64,000 nt of DNA from Pseudonocardiaceae bacterium (GTDB lineage Bacteria > Actinomycetota > Actinomycetes > Mycobacteriales > Pseudonocardiaceae). The position numbers and the translations under genes are program-made. Location of the stretch: assembly GCA_009379815.1 (NCBI GenBank), contig WHSY01000014.1:1-64000 (forward strand), given 5' to 3'. Positions within the stretch are counted from its first letter, which is position 1. Every line of letters starts with the position of its first letter. Positions 41,438-50,337 of this stretch are shown here, piece after piece. The notes below the pieces were generated by a model that saw only the letters and a list, made by a program, of their open reading frames with translations, was not told the DNA's origin and searched no databases.

Positions 41438-42972
41438 ACGACCTCCAGGTTGCTCATCATCCCCATGTCCCCGTGCTCCTGGTTGTGACAGTGGAAGACG
41501 TACTTGCCGCGGAAGCCCGAGAAGCGCACCGCCAGCCGGATCTGCCCGCCCGCGGCGTGGACGGTGTCCTTGATCCCGGTCTCGTGCGGCGGCGGCGGCT
41601 CCCCGTCACGGTCGAGTACCTGGAAGTGGCCGAGGTGCAGGTGCACCGGGTGCGCCGGGTCGGAGGTGATCGTCCAGATCTCGGTGCTGCCCAGCGCCGG
41701 CCTCGCGTCGATGCGATGCAGCTCGAAGGTCCGGGAGTTGATCGTCGGGGGCAGTCCGGCGAACCCGCCGATGAACGAGAAGCTCCGCTCCGCCACCGCG
41801 TCGCCGGCGCGGGGTGGCTCCAGGCCGGGGTTGAGCACGTCGGGAACGGTGTGCTCCTCGCGCGCGGGCCGGGCCACGTCGAAGGCCATCACCTGCGCCG
41901 GCCCGCCGGTCGCGCCGAGATTGACCAGCCGAACCCGGGTACCGGGTCGATAGCGCCCGAAGTCGACCACCACGTCGTAGCGCTCGGCGGCCGAGACCGG
42001 GATCTCGTCGAGGGCCACGGGGTGCTCGAGCAACCCGATGTCGCTGCCGACCTGGACGAAGCCGTTGCCGCCGGGTGGCGGGGGGTCCAGCGCGAGCCGG
42101 TAGTGGCGGGCGTTGGAGGCGTTGAGGATCCGCAGCCGGTAGCGCACCGCGTCGACCTCGGCGACCGGCCACGGCGCCCCGTTGACCAGGATCACGTCGC
42201 CGCGCACCCCGTCGGCATAGGCCGGATAGACGCCGGGCTGCCCGGTCAGCGACGGGTCCAGCGAGGGGTAGTACAGCGAGCCGTCCTCGGCGAAGATCCG
42301 GTCGCAGATCATCAGTGGCAGCTCGCGCTCGCCGCGTGGCAGCGGCAGCGCGTCCTCGACCTCGTCGCGGTGCAGGTGGAATCCGGCCAGTCCGCGGTAG
42401 ACCTGCGGTCCGGCGAAGTGCATCCGGTGGTCGTGGTACCAGAGCGTGGCCGCCTGCTGGCCGAGCGGGTACTCGTGGTCGCGGCCACCCCGCATGACGG
42501 CGCCGCGCCGATGCATCGACGCGCTCGCGGCAAAGCGTTCCGGCAGCAGCAGGTCGGTCGGGTAGCCGTCGTGCTCGGGGGCGGTGATGCCGCCGTGCAG
42601 GTGTGCCACGGTGGGCACGTCCAGCTCGTTGACGTGGCGCACCACCGCGTCACGACCCCGTCGGGTCTCGACCGTGGGACCGGGGAAGCTGCCGCCGTAC
42701 GTCATGAGCCGGGTACGCAGGCCGGGCAGGATCTCCGCCTCGACCGGCACTTGCCGGATGGTGAACCGGTCCACCCCGCCTGCGGTGCTCTCGGGTGCGA
42801 GAACCGGCGGGATCGGCAACGGGACCGCGAACGTCGGGATCGGCGGGCTTGCCGACGGCCCGAGCCCACGCCGGCTGGCGGCGACGCCGACCAGCGACGG
42901 AGCGGCGACCGCCGCGCCGGCGGCCACACCGAGCCGGAGCATCGTGCGGCGGGAGAGGGTGGATCTCGGCAT
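41434..42972 (-). CDS. multicopper oxidase, Tat-exported
   Basis: 512-residue three-cupredoxin oxidase. The N-terminal SRRTMLRLGVAAGAAVAAPSLVG is a twin-arginine signal. Copper ligands are visible in all four motifs: HLHGG, LWYHDHRMH, HPVHLHLGHFQVL and HCHNQEHGDMGMM. It probably oxidises a metal (Cu(I) or Mn) or phenolic compound outside the membrane. It is translationally coupled to a membrane protein and divergent to a two-component system 147 bp away, a possible regulator (inference). Confidence 0.92.
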   Translation of the reverse strand: MPRSTLSRRTMLRLGVAAGAAVAAPSLVGVAASRRGLGPSASPPIPTFAVPLPIPPVLAPESTAGGVDRFTIRQVPVEAEILPGLRTRLMTYGGSFPGPTVETRRGRDAVVRHVNELDVPTVAHLHGGITAPEHDGYPTDLLLPERFAASASMHRRGAVMRGGRDHEYPLGQQAATLWYHDHRMHFAGPQVYRGLAGFHLHRDEVEDALPLPRGERELPLMICDRIFAEDGSLYYPSLDPSLTGQPGVYPAYADGVRGDVILVNGAPWPVAEVDAVRYRLRILNASNARHYRLALDPPPPGGNGFVQVGSDIGLLEHPVALDEIPVSAAERYDVVVDFGRYRPGTRVRLVNLGATGGPAQVMAFDVARPAREEHTVPDVLNPGLEPPRAGDAVAERSFSFIGGFAGLPPTINSRTFELHRIDARPALGSTEIWTITSDPAHPVHLHLGHFQVLDRDGEPPPPHETGIKDTVHAAGGQIRLAVRFSGFRGKYVFHCHNQEHGDMGMMSNLEVV

Positions 42973-43119
42973 GGCCCGACGCTAGGTACCGGGATCCGTC
43001 CTGCCATCGGCGCACGAGACCGTTCGACCTACCGCATCCGCGGTATTTCCGCCCTCGTGTCTACTGCGGACGAAGGAGACGATCCCCGAGGGGGAGGCGG
43101 GCGTGCTTACGCTGGCAGC

Positions 43120-44271
43120 GTGCGCAGGAGCTGGTCGGCGACGCCGATACCCGAGGCGGGGATCGCCGTCCTGATCACTGCCGTCATGCTGGTGGCAACG
43201 CTGCAGTCCGACGACCGACCGACCCGGCCCTTCGATGCCGTGCTCGTCGGGGCCGTGATCGCGATCGGGGCGTGGACGGTGCTGGTGCGCCTCGCGCCCC
43301 GGGTAGCGCTGGTCGGCGCGGCGGTCAGCCTCTACGCCGCGTACGCGCTCGACGTCCCGGCCTTCTCTCCCGCGCTGGCGCTGGGGATCCCGATGTTCGC
43401 CGTGGCCCGCGCCGGCTACCTGTGGTGGGGCGCCGCCGCGGTGGCGGTCGTGGCCGCGACCGGGACCCCGTTCCGGCTGTTCGGCCAGGGCGCCGAGCCG
43501 GTCGGGCAGGTGGCGGTCGACCTCGTGTTCGACGTCGCGTTGCTGGGGGTGCTGTTGCTGCTCGGCGAGACGGTGCGCAGCCGGTCGGCGCTGCGGGAGG
43601 AGGCCGCGCTGCGGCTGCGGCTCGCCGAGCAGGAGCAGCAGCGGCGCGTCACCGACGAGCGGTTGCGGATCGCCCGCGACCTGCACGACGTGCTCGCCCA
43701 CACCGTGACCGTGGTCGGTGTCCAGGCGGGCGTGGCCGCGGAGACCTTCGACCACGAACCCGGCCGCGCCCGCGACGCCGTCGAACACATCCGCACCGCC
43801 GGGCGCGAGGCGATGGCCGACCTGCGCAGCACCATCGCGCTGCTGCGTGCCGAGACCTCCGAGGCGACCGAGTCGAGCCCCGCACCGGGGCTCGCGCAGC
43901 TCGACGACCTGATCGACGTGGTGCGCGCGGCGGGGGTGGCCGCGACGCTGACCGTGCACGGTGCCCCGGTGCCGTTGCGGCCCGCCGTCGAGGTGGCCGC
44001 CTACCGGGTGGTGCAGGAGTCGCTGACCAACGTGCTCCGGCACGCGGGCGCCACCACGGTCACCGTGGACGTGCGCCACGCCGCGGACGGGGTACGGGTC
44101 GAGGTCCGGGACGACGGGACCGAGGCGGAGCCCGCCACGGGGGCGGGTTCGGGGCTGCGCGGGATGGCCGAGCGGGTCGCCGCCCTGGGCGGTGACCTCA
44201 CCACCGGCGCCGCGGGCAACGGCGAGGCCGGCTTCGTGGTCCGGGCCCGGCTGCCGGGGAGCGCTCGATGA
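43120..44271 (+). CDS. NarL-type sensor histidine kinase
   Basis: 383-residue kinase. Five or six hydrophobic helices occupy residues 1-145 (AGIAVLITAVMLVATLQS, AVIAIGAWTVLVRL, VALVGAAVSLYAAYAL). The HisKA_3 domain has the phosphoacceptor in RIARDLHDVLAHTVTVVGVQAGVA, and HATPase_c ends with GSGLRGMAERVAALGGDL. GTG start at 43120 in the frame of the kinase. Its stop overlaps the response-regulator start (ATGA). Senses an unknown membrane or envelope signal. Confidence 0.88.
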   Translation: MRRSWSATPIPEAGIAVLITAVMLVATLQSDDRPTRPFDAVLVGAVIAIGAWTVLVRLAPRVALVGAAVSLYAAYALDVPAFSPALALGIPMFAVARAGYLWWGAAAVAVVAATGTPFRLFGQGAEPVGQVAVDLVFDVALLGVLLLLGETVRSRSALREEAALRLRLAEQEQQRRVTDERLRIARDLHDVLAHTVTVVGVQAGVAAETFDHEPGRARDAVEHIRTAGREAMADLRSTIALLRAETSEATESSPAPGLAQLDDLIDVVRAAGVAATLTVHGAPVPLRPAVEVAAYRVVQESLTNVLRHAGATTVTVDVRHAADGVRVEVRDDGTEAEPATGAGSGLRGMAERVAALGGDLTTGAAGNGEAGFVVRARLPGSAR

Positions 44272-44933
44272 CGCTGCGCGTGGTGCTGGCCGACGACCAG
44301 GAGCTGGTGCGCGCCGGGTTGCGGGTGCTGTGCGAGCGCGACGGGGACATCGCCGTGGTCGCCGAGGCCGGCGACGGGGCCGACGCGGTGGCGCTCGCCC
44401 GCGAGCACCGCCCCGACCTCGTGCTCATGGACATCCGGATGCCGGGAGTCGACGGGCTGGCGGCGACCCGGCGGATCGCCGCCGACCCGCAGCTCGGCGC
44501 GGGCGTCCGGGTGCTGGTGCTGACCACCTACGAGCTCGACGAGTACGTCTTCGAGGCACTGCGGGCCGGAGCCAGCGGCTTCCTCGCGAAGGACGTCGCC
44601 CCGGAGGCGCTGCGCGAGGCGGTGCGCACCGTGGCCGCCGGCCAGGCGCTGCTCTCGGCGGGCGCGACCCGGTCACTCATCGAGGCGTTCGTGTCCCAGC
44701 CTTCGCACCGGCCCGATCCGCACCGCCTCTCGCCGATCACCGAGCGGGAGCGGGAGGTGCTTGCCCTGGTCGGGCAAGGGCTGTCGAACGACGACATCGG
44801 CGCTCAGCTGTTCCTCAGCCCCGCCACGGTGAAAACCCACGTCAACCATGCGATGAGCAAACTCGACGCCCGCGACCGGGCCCAGCTCGTGGTGATCGCC
44901 TACGAGACCGGGCTGGTCCGTCCCGGGGGTTGA
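44268..44933 (+). CDS. NarL/LuxR-family response regulator
   Basis: 221-residue two-domain protein. Receiver: VVLADDQELVRAGL, phosphoacceptor Asp in LVLMDIRMPGVDGL, Thr/Lys switch residues in VLTTYELDEYVFEAL and LAKD. C-terminal LuxR HTH: LSPITEREREVLALVGQGLSNDDIGAQLFLSPATVKTHVNHAMSKLDARDRAQLV. It pairs with the overlapping kinase; the oxidase operon across the shared gap is a candidate target. Confidence 0.93.
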   Translation: MTLRVVLADDQELVRAGLRVLCERDGDIAVVAEAGDGADAVALAREHRPDLVLMDIRMPGVDGLAATRRIAADPQLGAGVRVLVLTTYELDEYVFEALRAGASGFLAKDVAPEALREAVRTVAAGQALLSAGATRSLIEAFVSQPSHRPDPHRLSPITEREREVLALVGQGLSNDDIGAQLFLSPATVKTHVNHAMSKLDARDRAQLVVIAYETGLVRPGG

Positions 44934-44945
44934 CCCCGGCGCGGG

Positions 44946-45566
44946 TCAGGACGCGGCGTCGAAGGCCTCCGCCTGGGCGTGCACGGTGGCGAACCCGGCA
45001 ACCTGGTGGCCCACCCGCCGCAGCGCCTCGGTGGCGGTGGCGTCGGAGCACTCGCCTGCCCCGTCGAACGTGCACTCGGCAGCGTTGACCGTGGCCCCGA
45101 ACGGGCTCGGCCAGCCGCGCAGCGCGTGCACGGTGACGCGCAGCCCCTGCAGCGTCGAGACCGTCGCCTGCCAGCCGTACGCCACCGCGATGCATCCGAC
45201 GGGTACGCCGTCGAGGTACGGGCGGTCCTCCCCCCGAAGGTCCTCGAGGTAGTCGAGCGCGTTCTTGATCATCCCGGACATCGTGCCGTGGTAACCCGGC
45301 GACGAGATGATCACCGCGTCGGTACGGCGCACCGCGTCGACCAGCGCGCGGGCCTCCGGACTCCGGTCGGGAGTCTGGGTGTCGTAGATCGGCAGCATCA
45401 GCTCCCGGCTGGTGACGAGCTCGGTGTCCGCACCACACTCCCGCGCCGCCCGGACGGCGATGCGCAGCGCCTGCTCGGAGCTGGAATCGGGGCGGGTCGA
45501 GCCGCCGATCCCCAGCACCCGCAGCTGCCGTCCGGTGCCCGCCGTGCCATCGTGCCCGTCCGTCAT
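44946..45566 (-). CDS. NADPH-dependent FMN reductase
   Basis: 206-residue flavodoxin-like reductase. FMN phosphate loop LGIGGSTRPDSSSEQAL; second loop TDAVIISSPGYHGTMSGMIKNALDYL, typical of the SsuE/NAD(P)H:quinone group. The start at ATG 45566 is preferred over 45593 because the longer N-terminus is not conserved-looking. It may supply reduced flavin or quinol; the luciferase-like oxidoreductase at 50338 is 5 kb away, so any functional link is speculative. Confidence 0.85.
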   Translation of the reverse strand: MTDGHDGTAGTGRQLRVLGIGGSTRPDSSSEQALRIAVRAARECGADTELVTSRELMLPIYDTQTPDRSPEARALVDAVRRTDAVIISSPGYHGTMSGMIKNALDYLEDLRGEDRPYLDGVPVGCIAVAYGWQATVSTLQGLRVTVHALRGWPSPFGATVNAAECTFDGAGECSDATATEALRRVGHQVAGFATVHAQAEAFDAAS

Positions 45567-45666
45567 GTCTTCGATCCTGCCATGGTCAGGCAATCCAGAC
45601 CCGGCTCACGGACGGCTGGAGGCCCCGCGGTCCGAACCGTAACGGCCTCGCAGGCCGTCACGCCTA

Positions 45667-46062
45667 TCATCCCCGCTGGAGTAGCCGCTCGACAGCGGTG
45701 CGGAGGTCATCAACGGCGTCGCGATCGAGCACTGCGCCGAAGGCGGTCGCAGCGTGGAAGTACACCCGCGTCCCATCGCGCTGGCCGATGATGAGCAGCG
45801 TGCATGCTCCTCCGCCGGAACAGCGAGTCGGTATCGCCGTCCGCCCGCTGACCGACAGTGCGACGAACAGCCGCTCGATCACATCTGGAGTCAGCTCGGC
45901 GACCGCGCTCTCGGTGCCGTCGTAACGCAGCCGGTCGGTCCCCGAGGCGACACGCTCCACCGCGACCGTGCATAACCGGCCCTGGTCGTTGTGCACCGTG
46001 ACCGCGACGCGATTCGTGCCCGGAGGTGTTTGCAGGTCCTCTCCCCATCCTGAGCTCACCAT
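45667..46062 (-). CDS. hypothetical protein
   Basis: 131-residue soluble protein with no recognised domain: LQTPPGTNRVAVTVHNDQGRLCTVAVERVASGTDRLRYDGTESAVAELTPDVIERLFVALSVSGRTAIPTRCSGGGACTLLIIGQRDGTRVYFHAATAFG. The two cysteines CSGGGAC could be paired. I started it at ATG 46062; upstream codons run into the AT-rich promoter region. Transcribed divergently from the small-protein/DUF6879/Scr1 operon. Confidence 0.45.
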   Translation of the reverse strand: MVSSGWGEDLQTPPGTNRVAVTVHNDQGRLCTVAVERVASGTDRLRYDGTESAVAELTPDVIERLFVALSVSGRTAIPTRCSGGGACTLLIIGQRDGTRVYFHAATAFGAVLDRDAVDDLRTAVERLLQRG

Positions 46063-46107
46063 TGCATCGCAGCTCGCGTTCAATATCAAAAAATTGCGAA
46101 GTATTGC

Positions 46108-46136
46108 TTGCCGGCGAGCTAGGCATCCGGTATACA
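46108..46136 (+). promoter_or_regulatory. promoter of the small-protein/DUF6879/HTH operon
   Basis: -35 TTGCCG (46108-46113) and -10 TATACA (46131-46136) separated by 17 bp, in an unusually AT-rich patch (46081-46140) 37 bp upstream of the first ATG. Confidence 0.5.
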
Positions 46137-46173
46137 ACGAGCCAGCACGATCCGATGAGAGGCCGGACCCGAT

Positions 46174-46371
46174 ATGAAGATCACGTTCCTGGGGCAGGAG
46201 TCCGGTGACAAGGGCTGCCCGACCATCTACGCGACCGACCGCGACACCTACCTCGTGCAGGGCTGGCGGGTCGGCGATGCTGAAGCCCTTGCGGACATGG
46301 ATGTCCCGGACCATGAGACTGTCGTGGAGGTACCTCGCGGCCTGCTTCGGCTTGCGAGCCCGGAGGCGTGA
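46174..46371 (+). CDS. small protein of the DUF6879/Scr1 module
   Basis: 65-residue acidic protein: MKITFLGQESGDKGCPTIYATDRDTYLVQGWRVGDAEALADMDVPDHETVVEVPRGLLRLA. I recognise it as the short leader gene often found before DUF6879 and Scr1-type HTH genes in actinobacteria; function unknown. Its TGA touches the ATG of the next gene (GTGATG). A promoter is visible 37 bp upstream. Confidence 0.65.
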   Translation: MKITFLGQESGDKGCPTIYATDRDTYLVQGWRVGDAEALADMDVPDHETVVEVPRGLLRLASPEA

Positions 46372-46937
46372 TGGGATCTGTCCTCAGCGACGAGGAGTTC
46401 GGCGCGCTGTTCGACACCGTGCGTCACAGCGCCCGCCGACTGGAGAACCGGAACCGATACGAGGTGCCTTCGGAGCGGGCGCGGGAGCAGCTCTTTCTGG
46501 CTGGCCGCCTGACCGAAGAGCACACCCGGAGCGACCGCGTCGAGTGGGAACGGACGGTTCATGACGCGGTGGCGCGCGGGGTCAGGTTCGAGCGGGTGCG
46601 GGTGGTCCCAGGTCAGCTGATGGGGTACCAACGCTTCCTGCTGTACCAGGCACGGTTCAACGTCGAGTACGGCGAGGACGTGCGATACCTGCTCCGCGAC
46701 CGGGCGTGTGACTTGGACCTGCCGGATCACGACTTCTGGGTGTTCGATTCCACCACCCTGCTCCTGATGCCCTTCAGCGCGGACGACAGGCTGCTGGGTT
46801 GCGAGGTGGTCACGGATCCTGAGCTGGTCACACGCCATGAACAGTGGATCGATCTCGCCATGACCCACGCAACGCCATACCGGGCGTACCTCGCCGAGGA
46901 CCCGGCTCGCGAGTCGCCACCCGTAGGGGCGGTGTGA
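46371..46937 (+). CDS. DUF6879 family protein
   Basis: 188-residue protein: SDEEFGALFDTVRHSARRLENRNRYEVPSEREREQ-like start, then VEWERTVHDAVARGVRFERVRVVPGQLMGYQRF, GEDVRYLLRDRACDLDLPDHDFWVFDSTTLLLMPFSADDRLLGCEVV. This is the DUF6879 pattern (R.R.V..P...Y.R.........GE.I..L.......LP..DFW.FD). ATG 46371 follows GGAGG. Paired with the Scr1-type HTH by GTGA overlap; the module resembles a toxin-antitoxin or regulatory set found in many actinomycetes. Confidence 0.8.
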   Translation: MGSVLSDEEFGALFDTVRHSARRLENRNRYEVPSERAREQLFLAGRLTEEHTRSDRVEWERTVHDAVARGVRFERVRVVPGQLMGYQRFLLYQARFNVEYGEDVRYLLRDRACDLDLPDHDFWVFDSTTLLLMPFSADDRLLGCEVVTDPELVTRHEQWIDLAMTHATPYRAYLAEDPARESPPVGAV

Positions 46938-47779
46938 GCGAGCCACACACCGGCCGGCTGACGTTCGGCAGGCGGCTTCGTGCCCTGCGCCTCGACGCCG
47001 GGCTCGCCGGAAAGGAGCTCGCGGCGCGCCTCGGTTGGGCGGCGTCGAAGGTCTCGCGGCTCGAACACGGCCGCCAGACCGCGACAGTCGACGACGTGTC
47101 CGCGTGGGTCAGGGTTGCCGGAGCCTCAGCGGCGACCCGGGACGAGCTTCTGGTCGACCTCCGAAGCCTCCGGATCGACTACGCCACGTGGCGCGGCCAG
47201 TTCCGCAAGGGTGGCTTCGCGCGGCTGCAACGCGCGCAGGCGCCGCTGGAAGCCAGTGCCGGCACCGTCCGGGTCTTCGAGCCGTCCATCGTGCCAGGGT
47301 TGCTGCAATCCTCCGACTACGCCCGCCACGTGTTCCGCGGCCTGGCGCGGCTGCCCGGTCGCGGGCGCGACATCGATGAGGGTGTGTACGCCCGTATGCA
47401 ACGTCAGGAGGTGCTTTACCAGCCGGGCAGACAGTTCCGTTTCTTGGTGACCGAGGCTACGCTGCGCTGGCTGCTGTGCCCGGCTGGCGTGCTCGTGGAG
47501 CAGCTGGAGCGGCTGCTCGTGCTGTCCGCCGTGCCCACCGTCGAACTGGCGATCATCCCGCTGGATGCGCGGTTGCCCCACATGATCTGGAACGGGTTCT
47601 GGATCTTCGACGAGGCCGTGGTGCTCGTCGAGACTGTCAGCTCCGAACTCAGCCTCCGCGACGCCGACGATGTCGAGATCTACACGCAGTTCTTCGAGTC
47701 GCTCTGGCAAGCCGCCCACCGCGAGGAGGTCGCTGTCGCCGTGCTGCACCGTTTGATCGCGCAACTGCGTGACGGGTGA
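46934..47779 (+). CDS. XRE-family HTH regulator with Scr1-type (DUF5753) C-terminus
   Basis: 281-residue regulator. Residues about 8-65: FGRRLRALRLDAGLAGKELAARLGWAASKVSRLEHGRQTATVDDVSAW. The C-terminal domain has VRVFEPSIVPGLLQSSDYARHVF, RMQRQEVLYQPGRQFRFLVTEATLRW, VELAIIPLDARLPHMIWNGFWIFDE, the DUF5753 pattern of actinobacterial Scr1 proteins. GTG start overlapping the DUF6879 stop. Probably controls its own operon. Confidence 0.88.
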   Translation: MSEPHTGRLTFGRRLRALRLDAGLAGKELAARLGWAASKVSRLEHGRQTATVDDVSAWVRVAGASAATRDELLVDLRSLRIDYATWRGQFRKGGFARLQRAQAPLEASAGTVRVFEPSIVPGLLQSSDYARHVFRGLARLPGRGRDIDEGVYARMQRQEVLYQPGRQFRFLVTEATLRWLLCPAGVLVEQLERLLVLSAVPTVELAIIPLDARLPHMIWNGFWIFDEAVVLVETVSSELSLRDADDVEIYTQFFESLWQAAHREEVAVAVLHRLIAQLRDG

Positions 47780-47805
47780 ATCAGACGTCAGGGGCGGTGG
47801 CGGGG

Positions 47806-49005
47806 TCAGCGCAGGGAGTCGCGCAGCGCTTCGATGAGGCCCGCGGTGCGTCGCTCGCCGAGCATGGAAGCGCCCAGCTGGTTCTGCACATAGCCGAACC
47901 CGACGCGGGCGTCGGGGTCGGCGAAGCCCAGCGCACCGCCTGCCCCCATATGGCCGAACGAGGTCGCGCCGAGCATCGGGACCATCTGGGAGTCGAGCTG
48001 GAAGCCGACGCCGAACCGGCTCTGCCCGATCGTGACCTTGTCGGGGCCGCTGACCTGCTCCATCCGGGCGCGCGCCGCGGCATCGTCGGACAGCAGCCGG
48101 ATACCGTCCACCTCGCCCACACACGCCGCGTACATCCTCGCCAGCGAGCGGGCGTTGGTGATGCCGTTGGCGGCCGGGATCTCCGCGGCGTAGACGGCCG
48201 GGTCGTTCCAGGTCGTCGCGTCCGGGGTCGGCAGTGCCCCGTTGGTGGACAGCGCCCTGGCGAACAGCGACGCCGGGTCGTTCATCGCACCGGCGATCTC
48301 GAGGACGAGCGCCTTGGCGTCGGGGTCGGTGACCAGGTCCAGTTCGGACGGGTCGGGCACGCCGTCGATCAGCGGCGCCACCGCGGCTGCGCGGTCGGCG
48401 GGCAGCCCGACCCAGAAGTCCAACCCGAGCGGCCCGGCGACCTCCTCGGCGAAGAACGTACCCAGCGAGCGGCCCGTGACCCGCCGGACCAGCTCGCCGA
48501 CCAACCAGCCGAAGGTCAGCGCGTGATACCCGTGCGCCGTGCCCGGTTCCCAGAGTGGCCGCTGCCGCGCCAGCACCTCGACCACCGGGGTGCCGGCCAG
48601 CAGTTGCTCGCGGGACAGTGGTTCTGCCGGCACGGCCAGACCGGCCTGGTGGCTGAGCAACTGCCGGACGGTGATCGCGCCCTTGCCCTCGGCCGCGAAC
48701 TCGGGCCAGTACCGGGCCACTGGCGCGTCGAGGTCGAGCTCACCGCGCTGCGCCAGCAGGTTCACGCAGACCGCGGTCGCGCCCTTGGTGGCCGAGTAGA
48801 CCAGCGTCGCGGTGTCCTCGGCCCACGGCCGGTGGGCGGCCGGGTCGGCGGTGCCCCCCCAGAGGTCGACGACCCGCGCGCCGTTGACGTAGACCGCGAC
48901 GGATGCGCCGACGTCACCGTGCTGCTCGAAATTTCGGCGGAAGGCGTCCTGCACGGACTCGAACCCCGGCTGCACCTGGCCGTGTAGCTGCAGATCCTCG
49001 AGCAT
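47806..49005 (-). CDS. serine hydrolase, beta-lactamase/esterase class C fold
   Basis: 399-residue enzyme. The SxxK nucleophile is in LVYSATKGATAVCVNLLAQRGELDLDAPVARYWPEF; the Tyr of GYHALTFGWLVGEL corresponds to YxN/YxxLG, and the C-terminal FGHMGAGGALGFADPDARVGFGYVQN holds the HxG-type third motif. EstB-like esterases share this layout, so it may be an esterase rather than a penicillin-binding protein. No signal peptide. ATG 49005 follows GAGGGAG. Divergent to the TetR gene at 49329. Confidence 0.88.
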   Translation of the reverse strand: MLEDLQLHGQVQPGFESVQDAFRRNFEQHGDVGASVAVYVNGARVVDLWGGTADPAAHRPWAEDTATLVYSATKGATAVCVNLLAQRGELDLDAPVARYWPEFAAEGKGAITVRQLLSHQAGLAVPAEPLSREQLLAGTPVVEVLARQRPLWEPGTAHGYHALTFGWLVGELVRRVTGRSLGTFFAEEVAGPLGLDFWVGLPADRAAAVAPLIDGVPDPSELDLVTDPDAKALVLEIAGAMNDPASLFARALSTNGALPTPDATTWNDPAVYAAEIPAANGITNARSLARMYAACVGEVDGIRLLSDDAAARARMEQVSGPDKVTIGQSRFGVGFQLDSQMVPMLGATSFGHMGAGGALGFADPDARVGFGYVQNQLGASMLGERRTAGLIEALRDSLR

Positions 49006-49328
49006 CGTCACTCCCTCTCGTTCCGGCACACGAGTGCACCTGCCGCGGGCCACGCATTCCGGGCACGTTCGCAACAACTCGGCGCGACGCGATCCGTCGA
49101 AGCGGATCAACAGCGGTGACAGTACGATGGGCGCAACTATGAGTCAAGTCACTCGACAATTCGTCTAGCGAACTGGTGGCGGGCGCACGCCGTAGGCCAT
49201 GTTCTGGGGCCGCGCCTGCCGAAGCAGCGCATCGTATGAGTACCGCGCGCGTCGCGGTACCCGCCGAAGGGAGCAATCTCGGTGGAAACTCCCGTCGGGT
49301 CCGTGTCCGGGACGTAGGCTGCGTGACC

Positions 49329-50015
49329 ATGCGGACCACGAGCTCTGGCGACCGTGCGGCACCGGGTCGCGGCGGCCCCCGCCGGTCGATGCGGGAGCAG
49401 CAGAAGGCACAGACCCGGCAGCTGCTGATCGACGCGGGGCTGGAGCTGTTCGCCGACCAGGGCTACTCGCGGACCACGATCGAGGACATCACGAACTCGG
49501 CCGGCGCCAGCCGCGCAACGTTCTACCTGCACTTCTCCGCGAAGTGGCAGATCGTCTACGAGATGTACGAGCGTATCCTCATGCCGGAGACGGTGGACTA
49601 CTACCGGCGGCTGAACGCATTCGGCGTCCCGGATCGCAGGCAGCTGCAGGGGTGGCTCGAGGATGCGATCGGGTTCTACGAGCGCCACCGCACGCTGCTG
49701 CTGTTCGGTGACGAGGCGAACGCGGTCGAGCCGGAGCTGGCGGCCCAGACGGCGCACTGGCTGGACGACTGCACGGATGCGATGCCCCGCTACCTGCAGC
49801 GGTGGGAAGGGGCCGAGCGCGAGCAGGCGCGGCTGCGGCTCCAATTGCTGATCGTGCAGCTCAGCCGGTTCGCGGTGCTGTGGGTGCACGGACACTGGAA
49901 GGTCGACCGCGCCACGGTGCTCGCCGTGCTGCTGGAGTTGTGGGCGCAGGGATTGCGCATCGACGACGCGGATATCTCCGCCGCGGCGGCAACGGCGGAC
50001 GATACCGCGAGCTGA
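49329..50015 (+). CDS. TetR-family regulator upstream of the mutase operon
   Basis: 228-residue repressor. HTH: FADQGYSRTTIEDITNSAGASRATFYLHFSAKWQIVYEMYERIL; helical C-terminal domain. The ATG at 49329 opens after an intergenic stretch containing TGAGTCAAGTCACTCG near 49139. It precedes the luciferase-mutase operon on the same strand with 322 bp between, part of which is a relic and a promoter, so it is the natural candidate regulator of the acyl-CoA mutase genes (inference). Confidence 0.87.
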   Translation: MRTTSSGDRAAPGRGGPRRSMREQQKAQTRQLLIDAGLELFADQGYSRTTIEDITNSAGASRATFYLHFSAKWQIVYEMYERILMPETVDYYRRLNAFGVPDRRQLQGWLEDAIGFYERHRTLLLFGDEANAVEPELAAQTAHWLDDCTDAMPRYLQRWEGAEREQARLRLQLLIVQLSRFAVLWVHGHWKVDRATVLAVLLELWAQGLRIDDADISAAAATADDTAS

Positions 50016-50089
50016 CGCTGACCGATCGCTCTGCTGATCAACTCGATCCGGTGCAGCCGCCTTCAGCTTGCGCGCGCATCACCTGTCGT

Positions 50090-50240
50090 GATGCCTGCCA
50101 CCTCCGACGACGCGAATCAGCGAATCGTCCTCGCCGTGCAACACGAGCGTGGGTACGTGCAGCCGCGCCAGGTCGGGGCCCAGATCTCGAACAGCGCCAA
50201 GTGGTCAGGGGCCATGTAGTGCTTGATGTTGCGGGTTCCA
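50090..50240 (-). pseudogene. relic of an alpha/beta hydrolase
   Basis: The 322-bp gap between TetR and the luciferase-like gene holds a degraded minus-strand frame reading DLGPDLARLHVPTLVLHGEDDSLIRV, the strand and acid region of alpha/beta hydrolases; the sequence before it, NIKHYMAPDHLALFEIW, is in another frame. No start, no nucleophile. Scar. Confidence 0.5.
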
Positions 50241-50264
50241 TCAGAAGCCGGTATGTATAGCCAG

Positions 50265-50293
50265 TTGACAGTACGTCAGCGTAGCGGCATAGT
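50265..50293 (+). promoter_or_regulatory. promoter of the mutase operon
   Basis: -35 TTGACA (50265-50270), 17-bp spacer, -10 CATAGT (50288-50293), 44 bp upstream of the luciferase-like gene's ATG at 50338. Good vegetative-type match. Confidence 0.55.
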
Positions 50294-50337
50294 CCCTCTT
50301 GCGTGTGACCCCGTTCACCCACTGCGAGGAGGTCGCG

